From assembly GCA_021733645.1 (NCBI GenBank), contig JAHREJ010000013.1, forward strand, positions 1 through 64,000: DNA of 64,000 bases, in the 5' to 3' direction. The notes beneath the pieces were generated by a model that made no database searches, was not told where the DNA came from, and saw only the letters and a list, made by a program, of their open reading frames with translations. Numbering within the stretch: the first letter of the stretch is position 1; the number at the start of each line of letters is the position of its first letter. Both the position numbers and the translations under genes were made by a program. Positions 35,341-44,714 of this stretch are shown here, piece by piece. The DNA is from Bacillus subtilis subsp. subtilis (lineage in GTDB: Bacteria > Pseudomonadota > Gammaproteobacteria > Xanthomonadales > Xanthomonadaceae).

Positions 35341-35844
35341 TTACCCCATGCCTGGGCATTCAAGAATGGGGATTGAGGTCTCAACACAGTGCTGAGCGCC
35401 GCCACCGGCTGAAGTGCATGCTGTCCCCGTTTGCGTCCCAGAGAAGCACCCTTCCCAAGGGTTGCTCCCACTACCACCGCTGCCACCTGATCCGCCCCAG
35501 CCGCCGCCTATTCCACCGCCGCCATCGTTGGCGCCATTGGCGATATCATTTGCCGCTTCTTTCATGCTCTTGCCGCAGGGTTTGTGCATGTTCGTTTCAA
35601 CCGGGGGCGCGCATGCTACTCCAAAAGCAGCGCACACCTGAAGCGGCACTTTTACGTTGAGCTCTACGTCCCGAAGCGCAGATCCAAACTGCGATTGCAG
35701 TTCATCGCCGATGGTGCGTCAGTGATCGGCGACCGTGTTTGCGGCGTTGACTTTAATGGGGGCGCTCATGAGAGCACTTACAGCACACGCAACTGCTGCC
35801 GCCGACGCGAACAAAAGAAACGGAAAAGCAAGCTTGTATCGCAT
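35341..35844 (-). pseudogene. Secreted Gly/Cys-rich protein interrupted by an in-frame TGA
   Basis: A single minus-strand frame runs from an ATG at 35844 to a TAA at 35341-35343 with one TGA inside it (35719-35721). The ATG has an AAGGAG ribosome site and is followed by a signal peptide (MRYKLAFPFLLFASAAAVA). The 41-residue product ends at the TGA, but coding-like sequence continues in frame as RTIGDELQSQFGSALRDVEL and then a region with eight cysteines and a Gly-rich tract (DGGGGIGGGWGGSGGSGG). A nonsense mutation is the simplest reading; re-initiation at a downstream GTG (35649) would give 102 residues without a signal. Codon usage is less G+C-rich than neighbours. Function unknown. Confidence 0.55.
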
Positions 35845-35940
35845 GACATACGCTCCTTCGGGCACCTTCCATGAGTACCTGACGCCGTCGGCGCCCTGAC
35901 GGCGACTGGCGGGTAATGCGAATGAGTCGAAGCAGCGATC

Positions 35941-36735
35941 TCAGCGAGATGCAGGTGCGCCGCTCTTTCCGATTTCCGAAATAAGATCGTTCAATCCTGG
36001 GCGGCTATCGATTCCAAGTGGAGGCAGTCCATTTTTCTGCCGGTCCACTTCAATATTCGCAATAACCTGGTGCGCCATCAGCGTTGCGTACATCTCTTGC
36101 TGAGGCGTCAGCTTTGACCGGCCGTTGACCAATCCTGCCGGCCAGCTGCCGCGTAACTCAGCTGCCTTCCGATAGGCTGAAGCTCGTACGGGGTCAGAAA
36201 TGCCATTTATACCCTCCTCATGAATCCGCGCGATGGTCTCCAGCGCGTAGATGGACCCAGACTGTGCAGAAGCCGCCAGAAACTCCATCGCTTCCGTGCG
36301 TCGGGAGGAGTCAAGAACGGCTAGCTGTTCTGCGTCCAGGATCGCAGTGGGATCGAGCAGCTCGGCTTGCTCGAGTGGGCCTCTCGCACCTCGTCGAAGC
36401 AAAGCATCGCGGGCCGCTTCAGTTGAGGGATATCCATTGCGCACCAACCACGCGACGTCGGCTTCGGTCTTCGCGCCGGAAAGAGCATCCCCAATACGTG
36501 GGGAGGCACTTGAAGCGGAGCCCGACGAGCGACTAGCGATAGGGGCGCGCGCAACTGGAGCCCTGTCCGACCCCAGGCTGACGGGCTGCTCTGAAGAAGA
36601 ACCAGCCGCATGGGATTGCTTCGCGTTGGGTAGTCCACGTGTTGTCCAGGTGACAACGGCTGCAATCAAAAGTGCGCCAACGCCAACGCCAACGCCAACG
36701 CCAACGGCAACCGCTACGGGTTTTGCTGACTTCAT
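35941..36735 (-). CDS. Membrane-anchored protein with one Sel1-like repeat
   Basis: A 264-residue protein. Residues 3-28 form a membrane anchor (AVAVGVGVGVGVGALLIAAV) encoded partly by a hexamer repeat. A Ser/Ala-rich linker follows, then a helical domain in which FLAASAQSGSIYALETIARI continuing to HEEGINGISDPVRASAYRKA resembles one Sel1/TPR-type repeat. The ATG at 36735 has a strong G-run ribosome site; upstream in-frame ATGs lie at 36756 and 36810. Base composition is lower in G+C than the flanking genes, which suggests recent acquisition together with the interrupted gene at 35341. Function unknown. Confidence 0.65.
   Translation of the reverse strand: MKSAKPVAVAVGVGVGVGVGALLIAAVVTWTTRGLPNAKQSHAAGSSSEQPVSLGSDRAPVARAPIASRSSGSASSASPRIGDALSGAKTEADVAWLVRNGYPSTEAARDALLRRGARGPLEQAELLDPTAILDAEQLAVLDSSRRTEAMEFLAASAQSGSIYALETIARIHEEGINGISDPVRASAYRKAAELRGSWPAGLVNGRSKLTPQQEMYATLMAHQVIANIEVDRQKNGLPPLGIDSRPGLNDLISEIGKSGAPASR
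36676..36705. repeat. Hexamer tandem repeat GCCAAC x5 in coding sequence
   Basis: Five exact GCCAAC units lie within the membrane-anchor segment of the gene at 35941-36735 and encode its Val-Gly run. Such repeats can change copy number by slippage; because the unit is six bases, the frame would be kept. Confidence 0.9.
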
Positions 36736-36845
36736 GTCCCCCCCTGTTGACTTCATGTCTGGTTCATAAACTTTTCGCAGTTCCCCGCACGTGTCAATGC
36801 CTGACGACATGCCCCGGCTCTCGGGCAGCGTTCATTCCAAGCAGG

Positions 36846-36851
36846 TAAACT
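36846..36851 (+). promoter_or_regulatory. TAAACT -10-like element before dusA
   Basis: TAAACT precedes the dusA ATG by 44 bases, the same hexamer as before purU, trpS and the 52269 hydrolase. No -35 box is evident. Confidence 0.3.
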
Positions 36852-36895
36852 ATTGATTGCGCTGGCAATGCCAGCAGTATCCGACGCTCCGCCCG

Positions 36896-37912
36896 ATGAC
36901 CCTGCCTGCCACCGACGCCGCTGCGCGTTATGCCGCCTCCCTGCGCCTGTCCGTCGCCCCGATGATGGACTGGACGGACCGCCATTGCCGGGTGTTCCAC
37001 CGGTTGCTGGCCCCGGGCGCGCGGCTGTACACCGAGATGGTGCACGCCAATGCGGTGATCCAGGGCAATCGCGAACGCCTGCTCGGTTTTGACGGCAGCG
37101 AGCATCCGCTCGCCCTGCAGCTGGGCGGCAGCGATCCGGCCCTGTTGGCCGAGGCCGCGCGCATCGCCCAGGACTGGGGCTACGACGAGGTGAACCTCAA
37201 CTGCGGCTGCCCCTCCGACCGGGTCCAGGCCGGGCGTTTTGGCGCCTGCCTGATGCGCGAGCCGGCGTTGGTGGCGCAGTGCGTGGGCGGCATGGTCGCG
37301 GCGGTCGACATCCCGGTCACGGTGAAATGCCGGCTGGGTGTGGATGAAGACAACGACTACGAAAACTTCCGCAATTTCGTCGATCAGTCCGCCAACGCCG
37401 GTAGCGCGATGTTCATCGTGCACGCCCGCAATGCGTGGCTGAAGGGCCTGTCGCCGAAGGAAAACCGCGAAGTGCCGCCGCTGCGCTACGACTGGGCGCA
37501 CCGGCTCAAGGCCGACCGCCCCGCGCTGCAGATCGTGCTCAACGGCGGCCTGGCCACCGTCGAGGCCGCGCAGGCACAGCTGCCGGCCCTGGACGGGGTG
37601 ATGCTGGGTCGCGCCGCCTACCACGATCCCTACGTGCTGCATCAGCTGGAGGCCGCGCAGACCGGCGCGGCGGTGCAGCCGCGGGAGGCGCTGCTGCGCG
37701 CGATGCGCCCCTACATCGAGGATCAGCTGGGCCGTGGCCTGGCGCTCAAGCACATCACCCGCCACCTGCTGGGCCTGTTCCACGGGCAGCCCGGTGGCCG
37801 CGCCTTCCGCCAGGTGCTCAGCGAAGGTGCACACCGCCCGGGGGCCGATTGGGCGCTCATCGAGCAGGCGCTGGCGGTCACCCGCGCCCAGGCCGAACGC
37901 GTCGCGGCGTGA
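36896..37912 (+). CDS. dusA: tRNA-dihydrouridine(20/20a) synthase
   Basis: A 338-residue FMN enzyme that reduces uridine to dihydrouridine in the tRNA D-loop. The N-terminal barrel opens with LSVAPMMDWTDRHCRVF, and NLNCGCPSDRVQ carries the catalytic Cys105; VKCRLGVDEDNDYENF and NGGLATVEAAQAQL are typical of DusA. The ATG at 36896 fits the family start; a leftover upstream ATG at 36857 adds an unlikely extension. Confidence 0.95.
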   Translation: MTLPATDAAARYAASLRLSVAPMMDWTDRHCRVFHRLLAPGARLYTEMVHANAVIQGNRERLLGFDGSEHPLALQLGGSDPALLAEAARIAQDWGYDEVNLNCGCPSDRVQAGRFGACLMREPALVAQCVGGMVAAVDIPVTVKCRLGVDEDNDYENFRNFVDQSANAGSAMFIVHARNAWLKGLSPKENREVPPLRYDWAHRLKADRPALQIVLNGGLATVEAAQAQLPALDGVMLGRAAYHDPYVLHQLEAAQTGAAVQPREALLRAMRPYIEDQLGRGLALKHITRHLLGLFHGQPGGRAFRQVLSEGAHRPGADWALIEQALAVTRAQAERVAA

Positions 37913-38123
37913 GGCGCGTCACCTTGTCTGCTTGACAAGGCCTGCACTTTAGCCGCCAATGTTCACTTAGATGAACGGCGCCGAGGTGCGACCGGAAAAG
38001 TTCAGACCGGATTCACTGCGTAAAACCAAGAATTCGCTAAAGATTCGTAAAGCACCGGTCCCGACCGGCGGCTCCGATTCACAACTTTTGAACGTTTCGC
38101 TGCGCTCCGCTAGGATCAGACCG

Positions 38124-38495
38124 ATGCTCTCCGTGACCCGCCACTGTCGTCTTGCCGTCCTCGCCCTGCTGGCGACGGGCGCCGCTGCCTCCATCGGCAG
38201 TGCGTCGGCACAGGAACCGACCCCGGATCCGGCGCGTGGCGAGGCAATGGTCCGGGCCGCGCGCGGCGCAGCACCGGAACGCTCGCTGTCCGATGCGGTG
38301 CGCCGCGTGCAGCGCACCACCGGTGGCCACATCCTGGGCGCCGAACGGGTGCCCTACGACGGCCGCGACATCAACCGGGTCAAATACATGGACGATCGTG
38401 GTCGGGTCCGCTACATGGACGACCCTGCGCCGGCGCGTTCACAGCCCCGCGCACCGCGATCGGATATGTCTTCACTACGCGGCGATAACCCCTGA
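38124..38495 (+). CDS. Small secreted PepSY-like protein upstream of phoPQ
   Basis: A 123-residue protein with a signal peptide (LAVLALLATGAAASIGSASA) and a C-terminal PepSY-like segment, LSDAVRRVQRTTGGHILGAE followed by VKYMDDRGRVRYMDDP. Comparable small genes sit before phoP in xanthomonads. It precedes phoP by 72 bp and is probably in the same transcript. PepSY proteins often modulate proteases or sensors, so an input to PhoQ is possible (inference). Start ATG 38124 chosen for the signal peptide. Confidence 0.7.
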   Translation: MLSVTRHCRLAVLALLATGAAASIGSASAQEPTPDPARGEAMVRAARGAAPERSLSDAVRRVQRTTGGHILGAERVPYDGRDINRVKYMDDRGRVRYMDDPAPARSQPRAPRSDMSSLRGDNP

Positions 38496-38567
38496 ACAGG
38501 GATAGTTGTCCGTAATCAACTGTATTCCACTGGCCCCCGGCCATACCCAGGACACTAGGGAGAGTTC

Positions 38568-39251
38568 ATGCGTATCCTTCTGGTCGAAGACGAAGCCCCG
38601 CTGCGGGAAACCCTGGCCGCCCGGCTCAAGCGCGAAGGTTTTGCCGTCGACGCTGCGCAGGACGGTGAGGAAGGTCTGTACATGGGCCGCGAAGTGCCGT
38701 TCGACGTGGGCATCATCGATCTGGGCCTGCCCAAGATGTCGGGCATGGAACTGATCAAGGCCCTGCGCGACGAGGGCAAGAAATTCCCCGTGCTTATCCT
38801 TACTGCGCGCTCGAGCTGGCAGGACAAGGTCGAAGGGCTCAAGCAGGGCGCCGACGATTACCTGGTCAAGCCGTTCCATGTCGAGGAGCTGCTGGCCCGC
38901 GTCAATGCGCTGCTGCGCCGTGCCGCTGGCTGGAGCAAGCCCACGCTGGAATGCGGCCCGGTGGCGTTGGACCTTGCCGCGCAGACGGTCAGCGTCAGCG
39001 GCAGCAACGTGGACCTCACCAGCTACGAGTACAAGGTGCTCGAATACCTGATGATGCATGCCGGTGAACTGGTCTCCAAGGCCGACCTCACCGAGCACAT
39101 CTACCAGCAGGATTTCGATCGCGATTCCAACGTGCTGGAGGTGTTCATCGGACGCCTGCGCAAGAAGCTCGATGCCGACGGCGAACTCAAGCCGATCGAA
39201 ACCGTGCGTGGCCGCGGCTACCGTTTCGCCATCCCGCGCAACGAAGGCTGA
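38568..39251 (+). CDS. phoP: Response regulator, PhoP/OmpR family
   Basis: A 227-residue regulator with an N-terminal receiver (ILLVEDEAPLRETL, phospho-acceptor Asp51 in DLGLPKMSG, conserved Thr and Lys in LTARS and VKPF). A C-terminal winged helix (TSYEYKVLEYLMMHAGELVS, then NVLEVFIGRLRKKLDADGE and RGRGYRF) binds DNA. The sequence resembles the xanthomonad PhoP that controls the response to low magnesium and cationic peptides. It is followed 25 bp later by its kinase. Confidence 0.9.
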   Translation: MRILLVEDEAPLRETLAARLKREGFAVDAAQDGEEGLYMGREVPFDVGIIDLGLPKMSGMELIKALRDEGKKFPVLILTARSSWQDKVEGLKQGADDYLVKPFHVEELLARVNALLRRAAGWSKPTLECGPVALDLAAQTVSVSGSNVDLTSYEYKVLEYLMMHAGELVSKADLTEHIYQQDFDRDSNVLEVFIGRLRKKLDADGELKPIETVRGRGYRFAIPRNEG

Positions 39252-39276
39252 GCCGGTCGCTGGGCGAAGGAGTGTG

Positions 39277-40701
39277 ATGTCAGGCCGTCTGTGGTTCTTC
39301 AAACGCTGGCGGCCGCGCTCTTTGCAGGCGCGCCAGCTGCTGGCCGCCTCGGTCGGTCTGGTGGCGTTCCTGGCCATCGCCGGCTACGCGCTGGATGCGG
39401 CATTTGCCGACACCGCGCGGGCCAACCTGCGCGAGCGGCTGAAGAATTACGCCACCGCCTATGCGGCCGGCATCGACTTCACCCGCGACCGCTCGCTGTA
39501 TATCCGCGAACAGCCGCCGGACCCACGGTTCGACGTGCCCGGCAGCGGTCTGTACCTGCAGGTGGTGATGCCCGACGGCAAGGGCAATTCCATGTCGGCC
39601 GAAGGGCCGATGCTGCCCACCGTGGGCGGCGGCCTGCTGGCCCCGCGCCAGGAAGTGTTCGAAGGCCCGCTGCCGATGATCCAGATCGATGGCAGCCAGG
39701 GCTCGGTGTACCGCTACGGGCTGGGCCTGGTGTGGGATGCCGACGCCGATCCTGCCACTGAATTTCCGTACACCATCTATGTGATGGAAGACTCGCGCGC
39801 ACTGGGCGCGCAGCTGCGCGTGTTCCGCGGCCGGGTCTGGTTCTGGATGGGCGGTGCCGGTCTGATCCTGCTGATGCTGCAGACCGTGATCCTGCAGTGG
39901 AGCCTGCGCCCGATGCGGCGCGTGATCACCGAGTTGACCAAGGTGCAGCGCGGCGAGACCGAGCGCATGAGCGAACGCCACCCGCGCGAGCTCGAGCCGC
40001 TCACCGACAGCATCAACGCCTTCATCGAAAGCGAGCGCGAAAACCTCGAGCGCCAGCGCAACACCCTGGCCGATCTGGCGCACAGCCTGAAAACCCCGTT
40101 GGCCGTGCTGCGCACCCAGCTCGACAGCGGTGCGCAGGACCAGGACCTGCGCCAGGAGTTCGACGTGCAGCTGCGGCGCATGAACAACCTGGTGTCCTAC
40201 CAGCTGGCGCGCGCGGCCTCGTCGGGCCACAAGCTGTTCTCCGCGCCGTTGCCGATCGAATCCAACGCCGAGGAGATCGTGCGCGGCCTGGAGAAGGTGT
40301 ACGCCGGCAAGGGCGTGTTGTGCGAATTCGATATCGACGAAGGCGCGCGTTTCCACGGCGAACCCGGTGACCTGCAGGAGCTGCTGGGCAACCTGCTGGA
40401 AAACGCCTTCAAGTGGGCCAAGCGCCGCGTGCTGCTCACCGCCAAGCCGCTGCCGGCGCCGGGCGCACGCCGCGCCGGGCTGGTGCTGTCGGTGGATGAC
40501 GATGGCCCGGGCATTGCCCCGGACGACATCGCCAAGGTGCTGCAGCGGGGGGTGCGCGGCGACGAACGCGTGCAGGGCCACGGCATCGGCCTGTCGATCG
40601 TGCAGGACCTGATCAAGGATTACCGCGGCGAACTGCAGGTCAAGCGCTCGCCAGAGCTGGGTGGCGCGCGGTTCGAAGTGAAGCTGCCGCCCGGGCCGTA
40701 A
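39277..40701 (+). CDS. phoQ: Sensor histidine kinase, PhoQ-like
   Basis: A 474-residue membrane kinase: helix 1 near residues 20-40, a periplasmic sensor domain with acidic patches, helix 2 near 190-210 (FWMGGAGLILLMLQTVILQW), a HAMP region (RPMRRVITELTKVQRGETER), the phospho-acceptor His269 in ADLAHSLKTPLAVL, and the ATPase boxes NLLENAFKWA and DDGPGIAPDD. The ATG at 39277 follows a GAAGG site. It should phosphorylate the adjacent PhoP. Confidence 0.9.
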   Translation: MSGRLWFFKRWRPRSLQARQLLAASVGLVAFLAIAGYALDAAFADTARANLRERLKNYATAYAAGIDFTRDRSLYIREQPPDPRFDVPGSGLYLQVVMPDGKGNSMSAEGPMLPTVGGGLLAPRQEVFEGPLPMIQIDGSQGSVYRYGLGLVWDADADPATEFPYTIYVMEDSRALGAQLRVFRGRVWFWMGGAGLILLMLQTVILQWSLRPMRRVITELTKVQRGETERMSERHPRELEPLTDSINAFIESERENLERQRNTLADLAHSLKTPLAVLRTQLDSGAQDQDLRQEFDVQLRRMNNLVSYQLARAASSGHKLFSAPLPIESNAEEIVRGLEKVYAGKGVLCEFDIDEGARFHGEPGDLQELLGNLLENAFKWAKRRVLLTAKPLPAPGARRAGLVLSVDDDGPGIAPDDIAKVLQRGVRGDERVQGHGIGLSIVQDLIKDYRGELQVKRSPELGGARFEVKLPPGP

Positions 40702-40724
40702 TCGCCGCGCGCGGCGCAGGTATT

Positions 40725-40745
40725 GCATCGACCAACGCTCGATGC
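40725..40745. repeat. Intergenic hairpin between convergent phoQ and mtfA
   Basis: GCATCGA / TCGATGC arms with the loop CCAACGC, the loop also found at 24755. No T-run, so probably a dispersed repeat rather than a terminator. Confidence 0.45.
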
Positions 40746-40808
40746 CTGACCGACGCGCGGTTCACCAGCGCGGCAGGTGCGGAGCGTTGTTGGGCACGCA
40801 GCAGACCG

Positions 40809-41630
40809 TCAATGCGCCGGGTGAGGTTCCCGCCGTTGACCGGCACCGGTCGCCGCCGGCGAAGCCCCGTAAAACCGCCGCAGATGCGCGGCCACGGTCG
40901 GCAGTTCCCGCTGCAGCAACGCCGGCGCGGAGAAGTGGTACTCGGTTACCACCGCGAAGAACTCTTCCGGCGCCTCGGCGGCATACGGGTCGATCAACGT
41001 GTCCCGGCCATCGTCCACCTGCGCGCAGAACGCGTCATACGCGCGCTGGAAATCGGCCGCCCACTGCCGCTGCCAGTCGCGCGGCAGCGGCGGAGTGCCG
41101 TCGATGGCACCGTCCAGTGCATCGATCTTGTGGGCCATTTCATGCACCGCCACGCAGTAGCCTGCATGCGGATCGGCGATGTCGGCCTGGATGTCGGCCC
41201 ACGACAGGATCAGCGGTCCGCTGTCCCACGATTCGCCGATCAGCTCGTCATCCCACTGGTGCAGCACGCCGGCCGCGTCGATATGGCTGCGCTGCACGCG
41301 GAATGCATCGGGGTACACGATCAGCTGCGACCAGCCGCGCAGGCCGACCTCGCCCAGTTCCAGCAGCGGCAGGCAGCACAGGGCGGCCAGCAGCACGGCA
41401 TCGTTCTGGTCCAGTTGCAGGTCGCCGACCGGGCTGATGGTCTTTTCGTGCAGGAACCGCGCACTCAGGGCGCGCAGGCGTTCGCAGCGCGGCTCCTCCA
41501 GGCCATGCAGCCAAGGCGCCCGCTGGCAGCACTGCTGCCAGGTCTCCCTATCGATCTCGCGCGGCGTGCGCCGCAGCCAACCCCACAGACGTTGGATCAG
41601 CGGAACATGCCCGGCAGGAAGCTGTGCCAC
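40809..41630 (-). CDS. mtfA: Zinc peptidase MtfA (Mlc titration factor-like)
   Basis: A 273-residue M90-type metallopeptidase with the HEMAH motif (163-167) and downstream FFAVVTEYHF supplying a further ligand. In E. coli MtfA binds the glucose repressor Mlc; here the partner is unknown. The start is a GTG at 41630, because no ATG precedes conserved sequence. Its 5' end overlaps the 3' end of the gene at 41597-41878 by 34 bp, so the two are co-transcribed. Confidence 0.88.
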   Translation of the reverse strand: MAQLPAGHVPLIQRLWGWLRRTPREIDRETWQQCCQRAPWLHGLEEPRCERLRALSARFLHEKTISPVGDLQLDQNDAVLLAALCCLPLLELGEVGLRGWSQLIVYPDAFRVQRSHIDAAGVLHQWDDELIGESWDSGPLILSWADIQADIADPHAGYCVAVHEMAHKIDALDGAIDGTPPLPRDWQRQWAADFQRAYDAFCAQVDDGRDTLIDPYAAEAPEEFFAVVTEYHFSAPALLQRELPTVAAHLRRFYGASPAATGAGQRREPHPAH

Positions 41631-41878
41631 TTCGGCGCGCGCAGGCGCGGCAGTACGTCATCGTCGCCGCCACCACCGCTGCTGGTGCCGCTGGCGGCGC
41701 TGGGCTTGGCCGCCGGCGCACGTGCCGCCGGTGCCGCCGCAGGCGCAGCGCGCTCGCTTTCGGCCGGCGAATACACACAGCCACCCCGCCCCGCGCTGGT
41801 CAGCGCATCGGAAGCGTGCGCGGCCAAGGGGGCCATCAGCAGGATCAGGCAATGGGCGAACGGGCGCATCGTCGACAT
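41597..41878 (-). CDS. Small secreted protein overlapping mtfA
   Basis: A 93-residue protein with a signal peptide (MRPFAHCLILLMAPLAAHA), one cysteine in GRGGCVYSPAE and an Ala/Pro-rich stretch before GGGGDDDVLPRLR. No family recognised. It lies directly before mtfA and overlaps it by 34 bp, which supports it being a real gene. An internal ATG at 41869 is an alternative start. Confidence 0.5.
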   Translation of the reverse strand: MSTMRPFAHCLILLMAPLAAHASDALTSAGRGGCVYSPAESERAAPAAAPAARAPAAKPSAASGTSSGGGGDDDVLPRLRAPKWHSFLPGMFR

Positions 41879-41987
41879 CCGGAAGGGCGGGTCAGTCTTC
41901 GATTCTAGCCCGATTCAGGGCGGTGGTTGGAAGCCCCCCGGGCAGGCAGGCGGCAGGGCTTTCCCGCATACTTTTGCCGATCACCTG

Positions 41988-42965
41988 ATGGAAGCTGCCG
42001 TGGACGACCGCCAACTGCTGGCCAAACTGGGCGCCGGGCGCCTGTCCGGCGACGCGCTGGCCCGCGAACTGGGCTACACCCGTGCCGCAATTTGGAAGAG
42101 AATTCAAGGACTTAGAGCCGCCGGTGTCGAAGTGGAAGGGCGTGCCGGGGAAGGCTACGGACTGACCCGCCCGCTGGACCTGCTGGCGCCGGAGGCGATC
42201 CGCGCCCAGCTCCCCCATGCCGCCGAGGCGCTCCTGCACGACCTGCAGGTGGCCTGGACGGTGGACTCCACCAATGCAGAATTGTTGCGGTGCAGCGCGC
42301 CTGAACAGGGTGTTCGCGTCCTGTTGGCCGAGCGCCAGACCGGCGGCCGGGGGCGTCGTGGCCGCGCCTGGGCCTCGCCGCTGGCTGCGCATGTGTACCT
42401 GTCGGTGCTGCGCCTGTTCGACGGTGGGCTGGTGCGGCTGAGTGGCTTGAGCCTGGTGGCCGGCATCGCGGTGGCCGAGGCGCTGCATGATCTGGGCTAT
42501 GTGCAGGCGCGGCTGAAGTGGCCCAACGACCTGATGGTCGATGGCCGCAAGCTGGTGGGCCTGCTGGCCGAAGGCGGTGGCGAATACGCCGGACCGGCAC
42601 GGGCGGTGATCGGTATCGGCATCAACGTGCACATGCCGGCGGCGTTTGCCGAACAGATCACCCAACCGTGGATCGACCTGGACACCCTGGCCGGCGCGCC
42701 GGTGGATCGCAACACGGTGGTCGCGGCGGTATTGGCGCGGCTGTTGCCGGCGCTGGAAACGTTCGACGCCCAAGGGCTGGCGCCGTTCCTGCCACGCTAT
42801 GCCGAACTGGACCTGCTGCGCGGCAAAACCGTGCGCGTGGAGCAGGGCGGACAATGGCGCGAGGGCACCGCACTGGGGCTGGCCGACGATGGCGCGCTGC
42901 GCGTTCGCATCGACGGGGTGGAGCAACACGTGCATGCCGGCGAAGTCAGCGTGAGGGCGCAATGA
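41988..42965 (+). CDS. birA: Biotin-protein ligase and biotin operon repressor
   Basis: A 325-residue bifunctional protein: an N-terminal winged helix (LARELGYTRAAIWKRIQGLR, residues 20-45), the biotinyl-AMP loop TGGRGRRGRAWASP, the KWPNDLMV motif with the catalytic lysine, and a C-terminal SH3-like domain. It activates biotin and attaches it to acetyl-CoA carboxylase, and as a dimer represses biotin genes. It overlaps coaX by 4 bp, the usual xanthomonad order birA-coaX. Confidence 0.94.
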   Translation: MEAAVDDRQLLAKLGAGRLSGDALARELGYTRAAIWKRIQGLRAAGVEVEGRAGEGYGLTRPLDLLAPEAIRAQLPHAAEALLHDLQVAWTVDSTNAELLRCSAPEQGVRVLLAERQTGGRGRRGRAWASPLAAHVYLSVLRLFDGGLVRLSGLSLVAGIAVAEALHDLGYVQARLKWPNDLMVDGRKLVGLLAEGGGEYAGPARAVIGIGINVHMPAAFAEQITQPWIDLDTLAGAPVDRNTVVAAVLARLLPALETFDAQGLAPFLPRYAELDLLRGKTVRVEQGGQWREGTALGLADDGALRVRIDGVEQHVHAGEVSVRAQ

Positions 42966-43699
42966 GCGACTGGTTGTTCGACCTGGGAAATTCGCGCTTC
43001 AAGTTCGCCCCGTTGCAGGGCGCGCGTGCTGGTGATGTGCAGGCCTGGCCGCATGGCGCCGAAACCATGCCGGCCGAACAGCTGCAGGCGCTGCCCAGCG
43101 GCGATGTCGCCTACGTGGCCAGCGTGGCCGCGCCCACCCTCACGCGCAGCATGCTGGCGATTCTGCAGGGGCGTTTTCGCCAGGTGCGGGTGGCGCATAC
43201 CCAAGCGCGCTACGCCGGTGTGCAGGTGGCCTATGCCGATCCCGGCAAGCTCGGGGTGGATCGTTTCCTGGCGCTGCTGGCGGCGGCCGAAACCGGTGAG
43301 GCGGTGGTCGTTGCCGGTGTCGGCACGGCATTGACCATCGACCTGCTGGATGCCGATGGCGTGCACCAGGGGGGACGAATTGCTGCTTCGCCCACCACCA
43401 TGCGCGAAGCGTTGCATGCGCGCGCGGTACAGCTGCCGGCCAGCGGTGGCCACTACACCGAATTTGCCAACGATACCGCCGATGCGCTGGCCTCCGGCTG
43501 CGACGGTGCCGCCGTGGCGTTGATCGAACGCAGCCGCGCGCAGGCCGCCACGCAGCTGGGGTACCTGCCGGCGTTGCTGGTGCATGGCGGCGGCGCACCG
43601 CCACTGCTGCCGCTGCTGGGCGATGCGCGCTTCCTGCCGTCGCTGGTGCTGGACGGCCTGGCCCGCTGGGCGGTGCATCAACCTGCTGGTGCACGGTAG
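42962..43699 (+). CDS. coaX: Type III pantothenate kinase
   Basis: A 245-residue ASKHA-fold kinase for the first step of coenzyme A synthesis. DLGNSRFKFA (7-16) is the phosphate loop, GKLGVDRFLALLAA the substrate region and GVGTALTIDLLDADG the second phosphate motif. Type III enzymes are not inhibited by CoA. Coupled to birA by an ATGA overlap and followed 9 bp later by a SPOR-domain gene. Confidence 0.94.
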   Translation: MSDWLFDLGNSRFKFAPLQGARAGDVQAWPHGAETMPAEQLQALPSGDVAYVASVAAPTLTRSMLAILQGRFRQVRVAHTQARYAGVQVAYADPGKLGVDRFLALLAAAETGEAVVVAGVGTALTIDLLDADGVHQGGRIAASPTTMREALHARAVQLPASGGHYTEFANDTADALASGCDGAAVALIERSRAQAATQLGYLPALLVHGGGAPPLLPLLGDARFLPSLVLDGLARWAVHQPAGAR

Positions 43700-43708
43700 G
43701 ATCCCCGC

Positions 43709-44554
<846 letters not shown>

Positions 44555-44596
44555 AATCCGTGCTCGGCAACGGCCTTCGCCGCTGCCCGTGCCTTT

Positions 44597-44672
44597 GCCG
44601 GCATAGCTCAGTTGGTAGAGCAACCGCCTTGTAAGCGGTAGGTCCCCAGTTCGAATCCGGGTGCCGGCACCA
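44597..44672 (+). tRNA. tRNA-Thr (anticodon TGT)
   Basis: A complete 76-nt cloverleaf: acceptor arms GCCGGCA and TGCCGGC, D-arm GCTCAGTTGGTAGAGC, anticodon loop CTTGTAA with anticodon TGT (reads ACA), T-arm with GTTCGAATC, and an encoded CCA end at 44670-44672. Confidence 0.97.
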
Positions 44673-44714
44673 TCCCCGCCGCCTTGCAGCGTGCGCACCA
44701 TCGGCTGCGACGCG

